Source: Christensenella sp. UBA4247 (GTDB lineage: Bacteria > Bacillota > Clostridia > Christensenellales > CAG-1252). Taken from it: DNA of 45,231 nucleotides. A program made the translations under genes and the position numbers. Shown piece by piece: positions 23,331-31,314 of this stretch (its first letter is position 1; each line of letters starts with the position of its first letter). Below the pieces are notes generated by a model that searched no databases, had not been told where the DNA came from, and saw only the letters and a list, made by a program, of their open reading frames with translations. The stretch is from NCBI GenBank assembly GCA_002395405.1, contig DGWX01000072.1, positions 1-45,231 of the forward strand. Direction: 5' to 3'.

Positions 23331-24650
23331 TTAAAACGCGAGTTTTTCGAGCGCCTTCTTATAGATCTCCGCACATTTTACGAAATTGGAAAGTTTGATA
23401 CATTCGTCCTTTTGATGGATGTGGCTTTCCTCTCCCGGGAAGACGGGGCCGAACGCAACGGCGTTCGGAAAAGCGCGCGCATAGGTCGCGCCGCCGATCG
23501 CGATGGGCGAAGCGCCTTCGTTCGTAACTTCGTTATAGGCGTCCGTCAGGCTTCTTACGAGTTCCGAATCCTTGGGAACGAAAAGGGGAGCGTGGCGCCC
23601 CGTAACGGAGACGAACGCGCCGGGGAGCGCCTTTTTGACGGCGGAAAGGATCTCTTCTTCCTTTTTCGAAACGGGATAGCGAATATCCAGCCCGAAGGAG
23701 ATCTCGTCTTCCGTCGTTTCGGCGTAGCCGAGGTTCATCGTTAAAGCGCCGCTTTCCTCGTCCGACATTTGAAGGCCGAGCCCGCTGCCGTCCGTTTTGA
23801 AAAAAGCGTCGTAAAGATCCGCAATGAATTCATTTGAACTTTTGGCGGCATACAGGAGCTTCAAAATGGCGTTTTCTCCCTTGTCAGGCGTGGAACCGTG
23901 CGCCGAAACGCCCGTTGCGGAAAGCAGGAATCCGTCCTCTTGGAACTTGATCTTCGCAAGACCTTTCATACATTTGGACAGCGTTCCGTCCGACATCGTT
24001 TTCATTTTAAGCTCCGCTCTGTCCGCAACCATATTGACCCGTTCGCCTCCGCGAATGAAATCGATCTCGCTCGGCTTTTTGAAGGTCACGCGCGCGTGGC
24101 ACACGCCTTTCTCGCAGTGGATCACGGGGAAATCCGCGTCGGGGGAAAAGGAAAGAGAGGGGATCTCTTCCGTTTTCAAATAGCGCTCGATGCATTTCCA
24201 GCCGCTTTCCTCGTTTACTCCCGCGATGATTCGAATGCGGCGGCGCGGCTTTCTTCCTTCGTCCAAAAGCGCTTTCAGAGCGTAAAAAACCGCAACGAAG
24301 GGGCCTTTATCGTCTTCCGCGCCTCTCCCGTATATAACCGTTTCGCCCTCTTCTTCCCGTACTTCTCCGAGGGGAGAAGCCGACCAATCGGCGCCGAAAG
24401 GAACGGTATCGAGGTGGAGGGGGATCCCGAGAAGCTCGCCTTCTCCGATTTCAGCGTAAGCTGAATATCCTTCGAGGTCCTTGGTTTTCATTCCGATAGA
24501 CGAGGTAAGGGATAAAAACGCGTCTAAAACTTTGCGCGTCCCTTCCCCGAAGGGGGCGCCGGGCGCGGGGGAAGATTGAACGCTGTCTATTCCGAGAAAG
24601 GAAAGCAACGTTTTTGTCATGGGCTTTTCGTATTTACGCATCGTTTCCAT
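23331..24650 (-). CDS. M20-family dipeptidase, PepV/Sapep-like
   Basis: 439 aa; ATG with AGGTGG 7 nt upstream. Di-zinc M20 peptidase: IPLHLDTVPFG (zinc histidine and catalytic Asp, about 76-86), GRGAEDDKGP (bridging Asp, about 108-117), NEESGW (general base Glu and zinc Glu, about 145-150), FSPDADFP (zinc Asp, about 168-175), and a C-terminal zinc histidine in EESHIHQKDE (about 413-422). The lid domain (about 185-330) is present with SAHGSTPDKGENA. Hydrolyses dipeptides in the cytoplasm for amino-acid supply. Full length, no damage seen. Confidence 0.92.
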   Translation of the reverse strand: METMRKYEKPMTKTLLSFLGIDSVQSSPAPGAPFGEGTRKVLDAFLSLTSSIGMKTKDLEGYSAYAEIGEGELLGIPLHLDTVPFGADWSASPLGEVREEEGETVIYGRGAEDDKGPFVAVFYALKALLDEGRKPRRRIRIIAGVNEESGWKCIERYLKTEEIPSLSFSPDADFPVIHCEKGVCHARVTFKKPSEIDFIRGGERVNMVADRAELKMKTMSDGTLSKCMKGLAKIKFQEDGFLLSATGVSAHGSTPDKGENAILKLLYAAKSSNEFIADLYDAFFKTDGSGLGLQMSDEESGALTMNLGYAETTEDEISFGLDIRYPVSKKEEEILSAVKKALPGAFVSVTGRHAPLFVPKDSELVRSLTDAYNEVTNEGASPIAIGGATYARAFPNAVAFGPVFPGEESHIHQKDECIKLSNFVKCAEIYKKALEKLAF

Positions 24651-24677
24651 AAATCCACCTAAAAAAGAAGCTACGTT

Positions 24678-24708
24678 ATTATATGCCCGAGAGAGGCGCT
24701 TCTGTCAA
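24678..24708 (-). promoter_or_regulatory. Possible promoter of the M20 dipeptidase
   Basis: Minus strand: consensus -35 TTGACA (24708-24703) and -10 TATAAT (24683-24678), but with a 19-bp spacer, longer than optimal. Confidence 0.5.
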
Positions 24709-24774
24709 GCGAGCGGGCGAAAAGAAAAAGCGAAAAGCGGCCTTTCGGCGCGATTAAGAAGGAAACGCAGGGGA

Positions 24775-24780
24775 TATACT
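24775..24780 (+). promoter_or_regulatory. -10 box 6 nt before the ATG of the DUF421 gene
   Basis: TATACT followed by CTTTTT and the ATG at 24787. No ribosome binding site and only a poor -35 (GATTAA, 17 bp upstream). Same geometry as the genes at 13057 and 23147. Confidence 0.5.
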
Positions 24781-24786
24781 CTTTTT

Positions 24787-25473
24787 ATGAATCCCGTTGT
24801 CAGAGTCGTCGTTTTTTCAATATCGAGTTTCTTGTTTCTTTTCGTCATAACCAAAATCATGGGGAAGAAACAGATCGCGCAACTTTCTTTTTTGGATTAT
24901 GTGATCGGAATCTCTTTGGGGTCGATCGCCGCGGAGATGTCCACCGATCCGGATCGCCCGTTTTATCATTTCTTTATCGCGATGGCGATCTATCTTTTGC
25001 TTGACCTGATCTTAACTTTTTGCGCCAGAAAAGCGACGTTTATGAAAAAATTCGTGCGCGGCCGCCCGATCATCTTGATCGAGAACGGGGAGATCCGCTA
25101 TAAAAATTTATCTCGCAGCAAACTCGATATAAACGATCTTTTGGCGATGTGTCGCGCGAAAGGTTTTTTCGACCTACGGTCGGTTGCGTATTGTATCTTT
25201 GAAACGAGCGGAGATATTTCCGTTTTGCCTTCGGCGGGAGCGGTGGTCGCGAAAAGCACGGAACTCGGCATAACGCCGCCCGAACCCTCTCTCAGCAAGG
25301 ACGTTATAGAAGACGGACGGATCATTTCGCAAGCGTTGGAGCAGATCGGGAAGGACGAAGCATGGCTTTACGAACGAATTCGGAAGGACGACGATAAGGT
25401 CGATATTAAAAACATTGCGCTCGCAACGTATTACGCAGACGAAGACGAGCTGAAAATCCATTATAAGATATAG
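24787..25473 (+). CDS. DUF421 (YetF-type) membrane protein
   Basis: 228 aa from the ATG at 24787; the open frame extends upstream through the promoter region and across the M20 gene's leader, so the longer start is rejected. Three N-terminal spans (about 4-90), with KIMGKKQIAQLSFLDYVIGISLGSIA being the family signature, then a cytoplasmic YetF domain: GRPIILIENGEIRYKNLSRSKLDINDLL and the SVAYCIFETSGDISVLP strand pair. In Bacillus these proteins occur in spore and vegetative membranes; biochemical function is not established. Monocistronic, closed by a strong terminator. Confidence 0.9.
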   Translation: MNPVVRVVVFSISSFLFLFVITKIMGKKQIAQLSFLDYVIGISLGSIAAEMSTDPDRPFYHFFIAMAIYLLLDLILTFCARKATFMKKFVRGRPIILIENGEIRYKNLSRSKLDINDLLAMCRAKGFFDLRSVAYCIFETSGDISVLPSAGAVVAKSTELGITPPEPSLSKDVIEDGRIISQALEQIGKDEAWLYERIRKDDDKVDIKNIALATYYADEDELKIHYKI

Positions 25474-25512
25474 ATTTATATAGGTCGTTTTTTCTTGCGA
25501 TGAATAAGATCC

Positions 25513-25546
25513 AAAAACTCGGGCGAGAATATTCGCCCGAGTTTTT
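25513..25546. terminator. Bidirectional Rho-independent terminator
   Basis: AAAAACTCGGGCGA / TCGCCCGAGTTTTT hairpin between convergent DUF421 and proS genes. The following 100 bases to 25647 hold nothing else recognised. Confidence 0.95.
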
Positions 25547-25647
25547 ATCGCAACCGAATCGTCGGAATCTGTTTTTAAGAGAGCGGAATCAACGTGGAGA
25601 ACGAACGCTCCGTTCGCTACGGATCCAAAGATCGATTCGCCTCGTTT

Positions 25648-27108
25648 TTAATATGCTTTTGCAAAATAGATGACTTTGCCTTCGGTGGTGCCGTCCTCTT
25701 TCAAGAGGTTCTTGCCACAGCAGACACACTTGGTGCCCACGGGGGTTTGGTCAAAGGGCATCACGCGGGTGGAAGCGGAAGTCATTTCTTTGACTTTATC
25801 TTCGCAGGCTCTTTCGCCGCACCACATTGCTTTCGCGAAATTGCCCGAGTTGACCGCGGCGGTAAGCTCGTCCATATTCTTCGTGATCAGGATATGCGCG
25901 TCGCGGAACTTGCGCGCTTTTTCCAGCATATTCTTTTGAATCTCGGAAAGAAGAGAGGGGATCTCGGTCGCGAGGTCTTCGATCTTGATTTGGGTTTTGG
26001 TCAGCTCGTCGCGGCGGAACACGGTCACGACGCCGTTTTCAAGGTCGCGCGGGCCGACTTCGATGCGAACGGGAACGCCTTTCATCTCCCATTCGTTGAA
26101 CTTCCAACCCGTGCTTTGATCTCTTTTATCGATCTCAACGCGAACGCCCGCTTCATCGAGCGAGGAGAAGATCTCTTGCGCTTTCTCGCTTACGCCGCCT
26201 TTATGCGCCGCGATGGGAATGATGATCGCCTGAACGGGCGCTACTTTCGGGGGAAGAGCAAGGCCGCGGTTGTCGCCGTGCGCCATAATAAGCGCGCCGA
26301 TCATACGGGTGGAAGTTCCCCAGCTCGTCTGATAGACGTATTTCAAATCGCCTTCCCTGGAAGAGAATTTGATGTTAAAGGGGCGGCTGAAATTGTCGCC
26401 GAAATAGTGGCTCGTGCCGGCTTGCAGGCTCTTGCCGTCCAGCATCATCGCTTCCATGCCGTAGGTCGCTTGCGCGCCCGCGAACTTTTCCTTCTCGGAC
26501 TTTCTGCCTACGAGGACGGGGATCGCGAGGACGTTCTCCGCGAATTCGCGATATACTTCGAGCATTTTCAGCGTTTCTTCCTGTGCTTCTTCCGCCGTCT
26601 CGTGTACGGTGTGTCCTTCCTGCCACAAAAATTCGGACGTTCTGAGGAAGGGACGGGTCGTTTTTTCCCACCTGACGACGTTTGCCCATTGGTTGATCAA
26701 GATCGGGAGATCGCGCCAGCTTTTGACCCATTTGGAATAGCTGTCGCAAATGATGGTTTCGGACGTCGGGCGGACGACGAGCTTTTCGGGAAGCTCTTCG
26801 TTTCCTACGTGCGTAACGAGGCAAACCTCGGGCGCGAAACCTTCCACGTGCTCCGCTTCTTTTACGAGGTAGCTATACGGGATAAACATCGGGAAATAAG
26901 CGTTTTTATGCCCGGTTTTCTTGAAACGGACGTTGAGTTCGTTTTGAATATTTTCCCAAATCGCGTAAGCGTAAGGGCGAATGATCATCGTACCTTTTAC
27001 GGGGCCGTAATCCACGAGTTCCGTTTTCAGAATCACGTCGGTATACCAGCGCGCAAAGTCCACGTTCATATCGGTTATTTCTTTTACGAATTGTTCTTGC
27101 TTTTGCAT
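25648..27108 (-). CDS. proS: Prolyl-tRNA synthetase, archaeal/eukaryotic type
   Basis: 486 aa, fitting the short ProS type 3 without the bacterial editing insertion (bacterial type is about 570 aa). Class II aaRS motifs: motif 2 FLRTSEFLWQEGHT (about 155-168), motif 3 GTSTRMIGALIMAHGDNRGL (about 263-282), proline-pocket VRPTSET (about 113-119). An anticodon-binding domain follows (about 290-390), and the C-terminal zinc-type domain shows KCVCCGKN (about 463-470) and an earlier CGERAC, ending in the family-typical tyrosine. Charges tRNA-Pro. GGGAGTG precedes the ATG; a TATAAT is present further upstream without a convincing -35. Confidence 0.95.
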   Translation of the reverse strand: MQKQEQFVKEITDMNVDFARWYTDVILKTELVDYGPVKGTMIIRPYAYAIWENIQNELNVRFKKTGHKNAYFPMFIPYSYLVKEAEHVEGFAPEVCLVTHVGNEELPEKLVVRPTSETIICDSYSKWVKSWRDLPILINQWANVVRWEKTTRPFLRTSEFLWQEGHTVHETAEEAQEETLKMLEVYREFAENVLAIPVLVGRKSEKEKFAGAQATYGMEAMMLDGKSLQAGTSHYFGDNFSRPFNIKFSSREGDLKYVYQTSWGTSTRMIGALIMAHGDNRGLALPPKVAPVQAIIIPIAAHKGGVSEKAQEIFSSLDEAGVRVEIDKRDQSTGWKFNEWEMKGVPVRIEVGPRDLENGVVTVFRRDELTKTQIKIEDLATEIPSLLSEIQKNMLEKARKFRDAHILITKNMDELTAAVNSGNFAKAMWCGERACEDKVKEMTSASTRVMPFDQTPVGTKCVCCGKNLLKEDGTTEGKVIYFAKAY

Positions 27109-27189
27109 ATAACACTCCCAAATACGGTTATTCTTACTTTATTATAAAGAAATAAGGCGGGAAAAGAAAGCGATTTTACTTTCTTTCGG

Positions 27190-28002
27190 TCAAATTCCTC
27201 GGGAAAAACGGGTAACGGCGGTTTTGCACGGCATTTTCGCGGCTTTTTCCTTTGCTTCTTTCTCCGTTTTGTATAAGGCGAACAAAGTGCTTCCGCTCCC
27301 CGTCATTCCGTTTAAGAGGGATCTTTCGTCCGAAAGGAGCTTGAGAAAAAAGGAGATCTCGCCGTTTAAGGAACAAGAAGCGGGCAAAAGCGCGTTTGCG
27401 TAATACTCTTGCGCCCTTTCGCCGCGGGAGAGCGCTTCGTAAAGGGCGGTAAGATCGGACGAGCTTTTCGGGAAGCGGTCGGACAGCGCGAACGCGTCCT
27501 TCGTCAGAACGCCTTCGCTCGGGAAACACAGTAACACGTAATAAGGCGGGAGGGAAGGGAGCGGCGTAACTATTTCGCCGAATCCTTCGGCAAGCGCCGT
27601 TCCTTTTTCCATTTGGAAAGCGATATCGCCGAAGAGGGGCGCAACCTCTTTTTTTACCTCATCGAGGGGGAGAGAAAAGAGCTTAGCCGCGGCAAGCGCG
27701 GTAGCCGCCGCGTCCGCAGAGCTGCCGCCGAGACCTCCGCCGACGGGGATCTTTTTTTCGATCCTGATATCCGCTCCGCCGAAAGAAAAACGTTTTTGCA
27801 AGGCGGATAAGACTACGAGGGAATTATCTTCTTTGAAATCGGACGTAAGAAGATCGTCCGCGCGCCGAGTCAACGCTACGACGTCGTAAAGATCGATCGT
27901 CTGATCGAGCATTCGAAGCTCGTGTTTTTCGCCTCGTTTGCCGATGATGTTTAAGGAAAGATTGAGCTTTGCGTAGCCTTTTTCGATTACGCTATCTGAC
28001 AT
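27190..28002 (-). CDS. ispE: 4-diphosphocytidyl-2-C-methyl-D-erythritol kinase
   Basis: 270 aa from the ATG at 28002; a TTG at 28011 gives three more residues but is less likely. GHMP kinase: substrate-binding KGYAKLNLSLNI (about 8-19), ATP loop PVGGGLGGSSADAAA (about 87-101), C-terminal GMTGSGSTLFALY (about 232-244). It phosphorylates CDP-ME in the methylerythritol isoprenoid route. The usual GSDVPF motif appears as GDIAFQ, a mild variation. It overlaps the end of folA by 11 bp and is the last gene of the lipoprotein-thyA-folA-ispE operon. Confidence 0.92.
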   Translation of the reverse strand: MSDSVIEKGYAKLNLSLNIIGKRGEKHELRMLDQTIDLYDVVALTRRADDLLTSDFKEDNSLVVLSALQKRFSFGGADIRIEKKIPVGGGLGGSSADAAATALAAAKLFSLPLDEVKKEVAPLFGDIAFQMEKGTALAEGFGEIVTPLPSLPPYYVLLCFPSEGVLTKDAFALSDRFPKSSSDLTALYEALSRGERAQEYYANALLPASCSLNGEISFFLKLLSDERSLLNGMTGSGSTLFALYKTEKEAKEKAAKMPCKTAVTRFSRGI

Positions 28003-28483
28003 ATTTGTCAAAACGGAAAGAAACGCCGTTTTCGCTTTTTTCTTCTCCCTTGATCAAGGAGAAATCGGCGGGGATCTCGGGGAAAGAAACGTCTCCTTCT
28101 TCGAAAGAGTGAACGCGGGTCAAAAGTAAAGTTTTGCAGTACGGCATCAAAAGGGAATAGACTTCGCCCCCTCCGATTACAAACGCTTCTTCTTCCGAAA
28201 CGCCGAGAAAGGTAAGAAGAGATAGGACCTCGCCTACGTCTTTCGCAAGATATACGCCGCGCTCTTCCGCTTCTTCTTTTTTCATACTGCGGGACAGAAC
28301 GATATTCTTTCTCCCTTTCAGCCCTTTGCCGCCGGGGAGAGAAAGCAGGGTTTTTCTGCCCATGATCAGAGTTTTTTCGCGCGTTACGGAGGCGAAATAG
28401 CGCATATCTTCTTTGATGGAGTACAAAAGATCGCCGCCTTTTCCGATATATCCTTTTTCGTTTACCGCCGCGATCGCGATCAT
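27992..28483 (-). CDS. folA: Dihydrofolate reductase
   Basis: 163 aa, normal length. NADPH-dependent reduction of dihydrofolate, recycling what ThyA oxidises. Signatures: IAAVNEKGYIGKGGDLLYSIKEDMRYF with the active-site acid (about 25), the cofactor motif IMGRKTLLSLP (about 40-50), NIVLSRS, and FVIGGGEVYSLLMPY (about 101-115). The start ATG shares bases with the thyA stop (ATGA, 4-bp overlap), so the two are translationally coupled, as expected for a folate/dTMP pair. Confidence 0.95.
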   Translation of the reverse strand: MIAIAAVNEKGYIGKGGDLLYSIKEDMRYFASVTREKTLIMGRKTLLSLPGGKGLKGRKNIVLSRSMKKEEAEERGVYLAKDVGEVLSLLTFLGVSEEEAFVIGGGEVYSLLMPYCKTLLLTRVHSFEEGDVSFPEIPADFSLIKGEEKSENGVSFRFDKYVR

Positions 28484-29310
28484 ACTGCCACCGGGATCTT
28501 TTTGCCGAGCTTATGATACTCGTAATTTTCAAGGGAAAAACTGTCCACCGTAAAATCGTAAAAGTTCGTAATGGATTTGTCCATGATCAGGCGAGGAGCG
28601 GGAAAGGGCGTCTTCGCGATGACTTCTTTTACCATATCGACGTGGCGGTCGTAAATGTGAGCGTCCGCGATCACGTGGACAAATTCGCCCGCTTCCAGCC
28701 CGCTGACTTGCGCGAACATATGAACGAGCAAAGCGTACTGAACGACGTTCCAATTGTTCGCCGTCAGAAAGTCTTGCGAACGTTGGTTCAAGATCGCGTT
28801 CAATTTGCCGTTCGAAACGTTAAAAGTAACGGAATAGGCGCAGGGATAAAGGTGCATTTCCGAAAGGTCGGCGTGTACGTAAATATTGCTCATAATGCGG
28901 CGAGAAGCCGGATTGTGTTTGAGGTCGTACAAAATTCGATCGACTTGATCGAATTCTCCTTCTTTATACTTGTGTTTTACGCCGAGCTGATAGCCGTACG
29001 CTTTTCCGATCGATCCGGTTTCGTCCGCCCAAGCGTCCCAAATATGAGAAGAAAGGTCGTGAACGTTGTTGCTTTTTTTGCTCCAAATCCATAATATCTC
29101 GTCCAGCGCGGCTTTGAAGTTCGTGTAGCGCAGCGTGGTGATCGGAAATTCCTTCGAGAGGTCGTAACGATTTACGACGCAAAACTTTTTGATCGTATGC
29201 GCCGGCGTTCCGTCATCCCAGCGGGGGCGAACTTCCATATTTTCGTCGCTGACGCCGCTTTCTAAAATTTCTTTCGCGTTTCGGATAAAGATTTCGTCCG
29301 CAAAACTCAT
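28480..29310 (-). CDS. thyA: Thymidylate synthase (folate-dependent ThyA)
   Basis: 276 aa. Converts dUMP to dTMP with methylenetetrahydrofolate. Catalytic cysteine in MHLYPCAYSV (about 153), phosphate-binding RRIMSN, substrate region LNQRSQDFLTANNWNVVQYA (the QRSQD...NNWN form, as in Bacillus-type ThyA, in place of QRSCDVFLG..PFN), and HIYDRHVDMVKE near 217. GGAG lies about 10 nt before the ATG, 19 bp after the lipoprotein stop. Second gene of a four-gene operon. Confidence 0.95.
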   Translation of the reverse strand: MSFADEIFIRNAKEILESGVSDENMEVRPRWDDGTPAHTIKKFCVVNRYDLSKEFPITTLRYTNFKAALDEILWIWSKKSNNVHDLSSHIWDAWADETGSIGKAYGYQLGVKHKYKEGEFDQVDRILYDLKHNPASRRIMSNIYVHADLSEMHLYPCAYSVTFNVSNGKLNAILNQRSQDFLTANNWNVVQYALLVHMFAQVSGLEAGEFVHVIADAHIYDRHVDMVKEVIAKTPFPAPRLIMDKSITNFYDFTVDSFSLENYEYHKLGKKIPVAV

Positions 29311-29329
29311 CGCTTTTTTCTCCTTTCGT

Positions 29330-31168
29330 TTATTCTTCCGCTTCGTTTACGGCGGTTTCGTCGTAGGTGATCGTGATTTTGATTTCGCCTTCCGAGAGAT
29401 CGTCATATACCGTCAGAGAACCGGCGTCTATGATCTCGTAAGAAGGAAGAAGCTCCGCTTTCCTTTCGTAAGAGGGGAAATATCCGTAAGTAAGATAGGT
29501 GGAAGAGAAAGAAGCTTGCTGAACGGTAAAGGTTCGTATCTCCCTTTCTCCGATCTCGATCGTAACGTTCTCCGCGTTCGTCAAAGACGCTCCGACGGCG
29601 TTTAGGATCGTGTTCAAATGATAGCCGAAATAATACGCAGTCTTCCCTTGAACGGAAAGCGCGAAATAGGAGGGATTAAAGGTTTGTTCGAGAGATAAAG
29701 TATAGTCGTAATCGGTTTTTTCGCCCGTTTTGCCCGTGATCGAGATCGTTTGCGGCAGAGGGTCGGCGCTCGCCGCGATCCCTTTTAAGAAGGGATACCC
29801 GTCTTCGATCTCCCAAACGTCGCCGAAAGACAAGGCGTAGGAAGAGGAGACGAAATAACTATCCTTGTTTTTCAGTTCGTCGTCCGTCAGCCCGTAAGCG
29901 GAATACGCGCTTCCGATCGAAGAGCGCGTTCCCGACACGCGCGACAAGGTATCCGCGCTGTAAAACAAGTTATGAATGGGGACGCTGTTTACGCCCGAAG
30001 AACCCGCCGTATTTCCGAAAACGCCCGAAGAAACGGAGGATTCCGCCGTTCCGTCCCGCGTCGTTTCGGCGGAAGAAGATCCGATCGCAAGGCAGCTTGC
30101 AATCCTTTCCGATCCCGCGATCGATCCCGCGATAACGCCTACGCGCGCGATCGCCGTGCTGGCTTGCGTCGTAACGTTATATCCCGTCGCCACGCCGGCT
30201 ACGGTCGCTTCGGACAAGCAGTTCGTCATAACGAATCGAGGAGAAGCGTTGGTTGCGTATCCGATCAATCCGCCGGCGAAAACGGCGGAATACTGCGCGA
30301 AAACGCTGCCGCTGAAACTGTTGTTAAAGAATTTGCCGGACGCCATTTGCCCGACGATCCCGCCGACGTACATATTGACAGAACCCGTCGTAACGATGCC
30401 TTTTAATACGTTTATGTTTCCTGTTACGCGGCAGTTATCGATGACGGAAGAAAGAGCGTATCCGCAAAGAAAACCGAGGTTGATCGAGTTGCCTTTTACG
30501 CCTGAGTTTTTGTCAAACGAAAGGTTTGCGCCTTCGATCGTAAGATTTTTAATGACGGCGGTTTTGACCGAACCGAAAAGTCCGACTTTCGCGTCCGTAT
30601 TGCATTTCGTTAAAGTAAGGTTTTTGATCGAATGACCGTTTCCGTCGAACACGCCGGCAAAGGGGTAGGTCGAAGTTCCGATCGGAGTCCAATCCAAGCC
30701 CGCGAGATCCACGTCCGCCGTCAAGCGATAATAAAGGGGCGCGGAAACTTTAGAATTGCCGAAAGTAAGATCGTACGTCCCCGTAAATACTGACGCAAGC
30801 TCATCAGCTCCCGAGATCAGGATCGGATCGAGGTGGCTTCCTTTGCCGAGGTGATATAGTTTGTTTTCGGAAAGTGCCACGGTTTTGCCGTTTTTTCCTT
30901 TCGCCGAAACCGAGTACACGTAATCCCCGCTTTCGCTTTGGGGGCAGGCGTAGTCCGTCTTTTTCGTGGAAACCGAATAGCCGCTTCCGTCGGGGAAAAA
31001 GCAGTTTACGGTGTAATAGGACGCGCCGCGAACCTCTTCCCAAGAAAGGGTCGCTCCGTTAAAAGATAGAGAAAACGAAGGTTTTATTGTTTCTTTGCAA
31101 GAAAAAAGACACGCCGTAACGGCGAGAGTCAGAATCAAAATCGCAAGTATCAATTTCGGTTTTCGCAT
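29330..31168 (-). CDS. Secreted lipoprotein with GLUG-type repeats
   Basis: 612 aa from the ATG at 31168 (ATG 31177 and GTG 31180 are alternatives). Signal peptide MRKPKLILAILILTLAV with lipobox ending LFSC; mature protein tethered to the outer face of the membrane. Residues about 30-100 look like a fibronectin-III-type domain (SWEEVRGASYYTV). Residues about 130-440 contain GLUG-like beta-helix repeats: FAGVFDGNGHSIKNLTL, GLFGSVKTAVIKNLTI, GGIVGQM, GGLIGYA, each tied to short adhesin-like strands. C-terminal 150 residues are not recognised. Adhesion or glycan binding is likely. Cotranscription with thyA-folA-ispE is unexpected. Confidence 0.82.
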   Translation of the reverse strand: MRKPKLILAILILTLAVTACLFSCKETIKPSFSLSFNGATLSWEEVRGASYYTVNCFFPDGSGYSVSTKKTDYACPQSESGDYVYSVSAKGKNGKTVALSENKLYHLGKGSHLDPILISGADELASVFTGTYDLTFGNSKVSAPLYYRLTADVDLAGLDWTPIGTSTYPFAGVFDGNGHSIKNLTLTKCNTDAKVGLFGSVKTAVIKNLTIEGANLSFDKNSGVKGNSINLGFLCGYALSSVIDNCRVTGNINVLKGIVTTGSVNMYVGGIVGQMASGKFFNNSFSGSVFAQYSAVFAGGLIGYATNASPRFVMTNCLSEATVAGVATGYNVTTQASTAIARVGVIAGSIAGSERIASCLAIGSSSAETTRDGTAESSVSSGVFGNTAGSSGVNSVPIHNLFYSADTLSRVSGTRSSIGSAYSAYGLTDDELKNKDSYFVSSSYALSFGDVWEIEDGYPFLKGIAASADPLPQTISITGKTGEKTDYDYTLSLEQTFNPSYFALSVQGKTAYYFGYHLNTILNAVGASLTNAENVTIEIGEREIRTFTVQQASFSSTYLTYGYFPSYERKAELLPSYEIIDAGSLTVYDDLSEGEIKITITYDETAVNEAEE

Positions 31169-31199
31169 AATAGGCATCACTTATAATTAGATTTCTTTT

Positions 31200-31228
31200 A
31201 TTATAATTTATATCCCCGTTTAAGTCAA
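31200..31228 (-). promoter_or_regulatory. Promoter of the lipoprotein-thyA-folA-ispE operon
   Basis: Minus strand: -35 TTGACT (31228-31223), 17-bp spacer, perfect -10 TATAAT (31205-31200). Confidence 0.88.
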
Positions 31229-31314
31229 TATAAATCCGAAACGAGAAAGACGGGCTTGTCATATTTTTCAAAGAGAGCGCGTACATTCTAACATAAAACT
31301 TCGGGAGGGGTATT

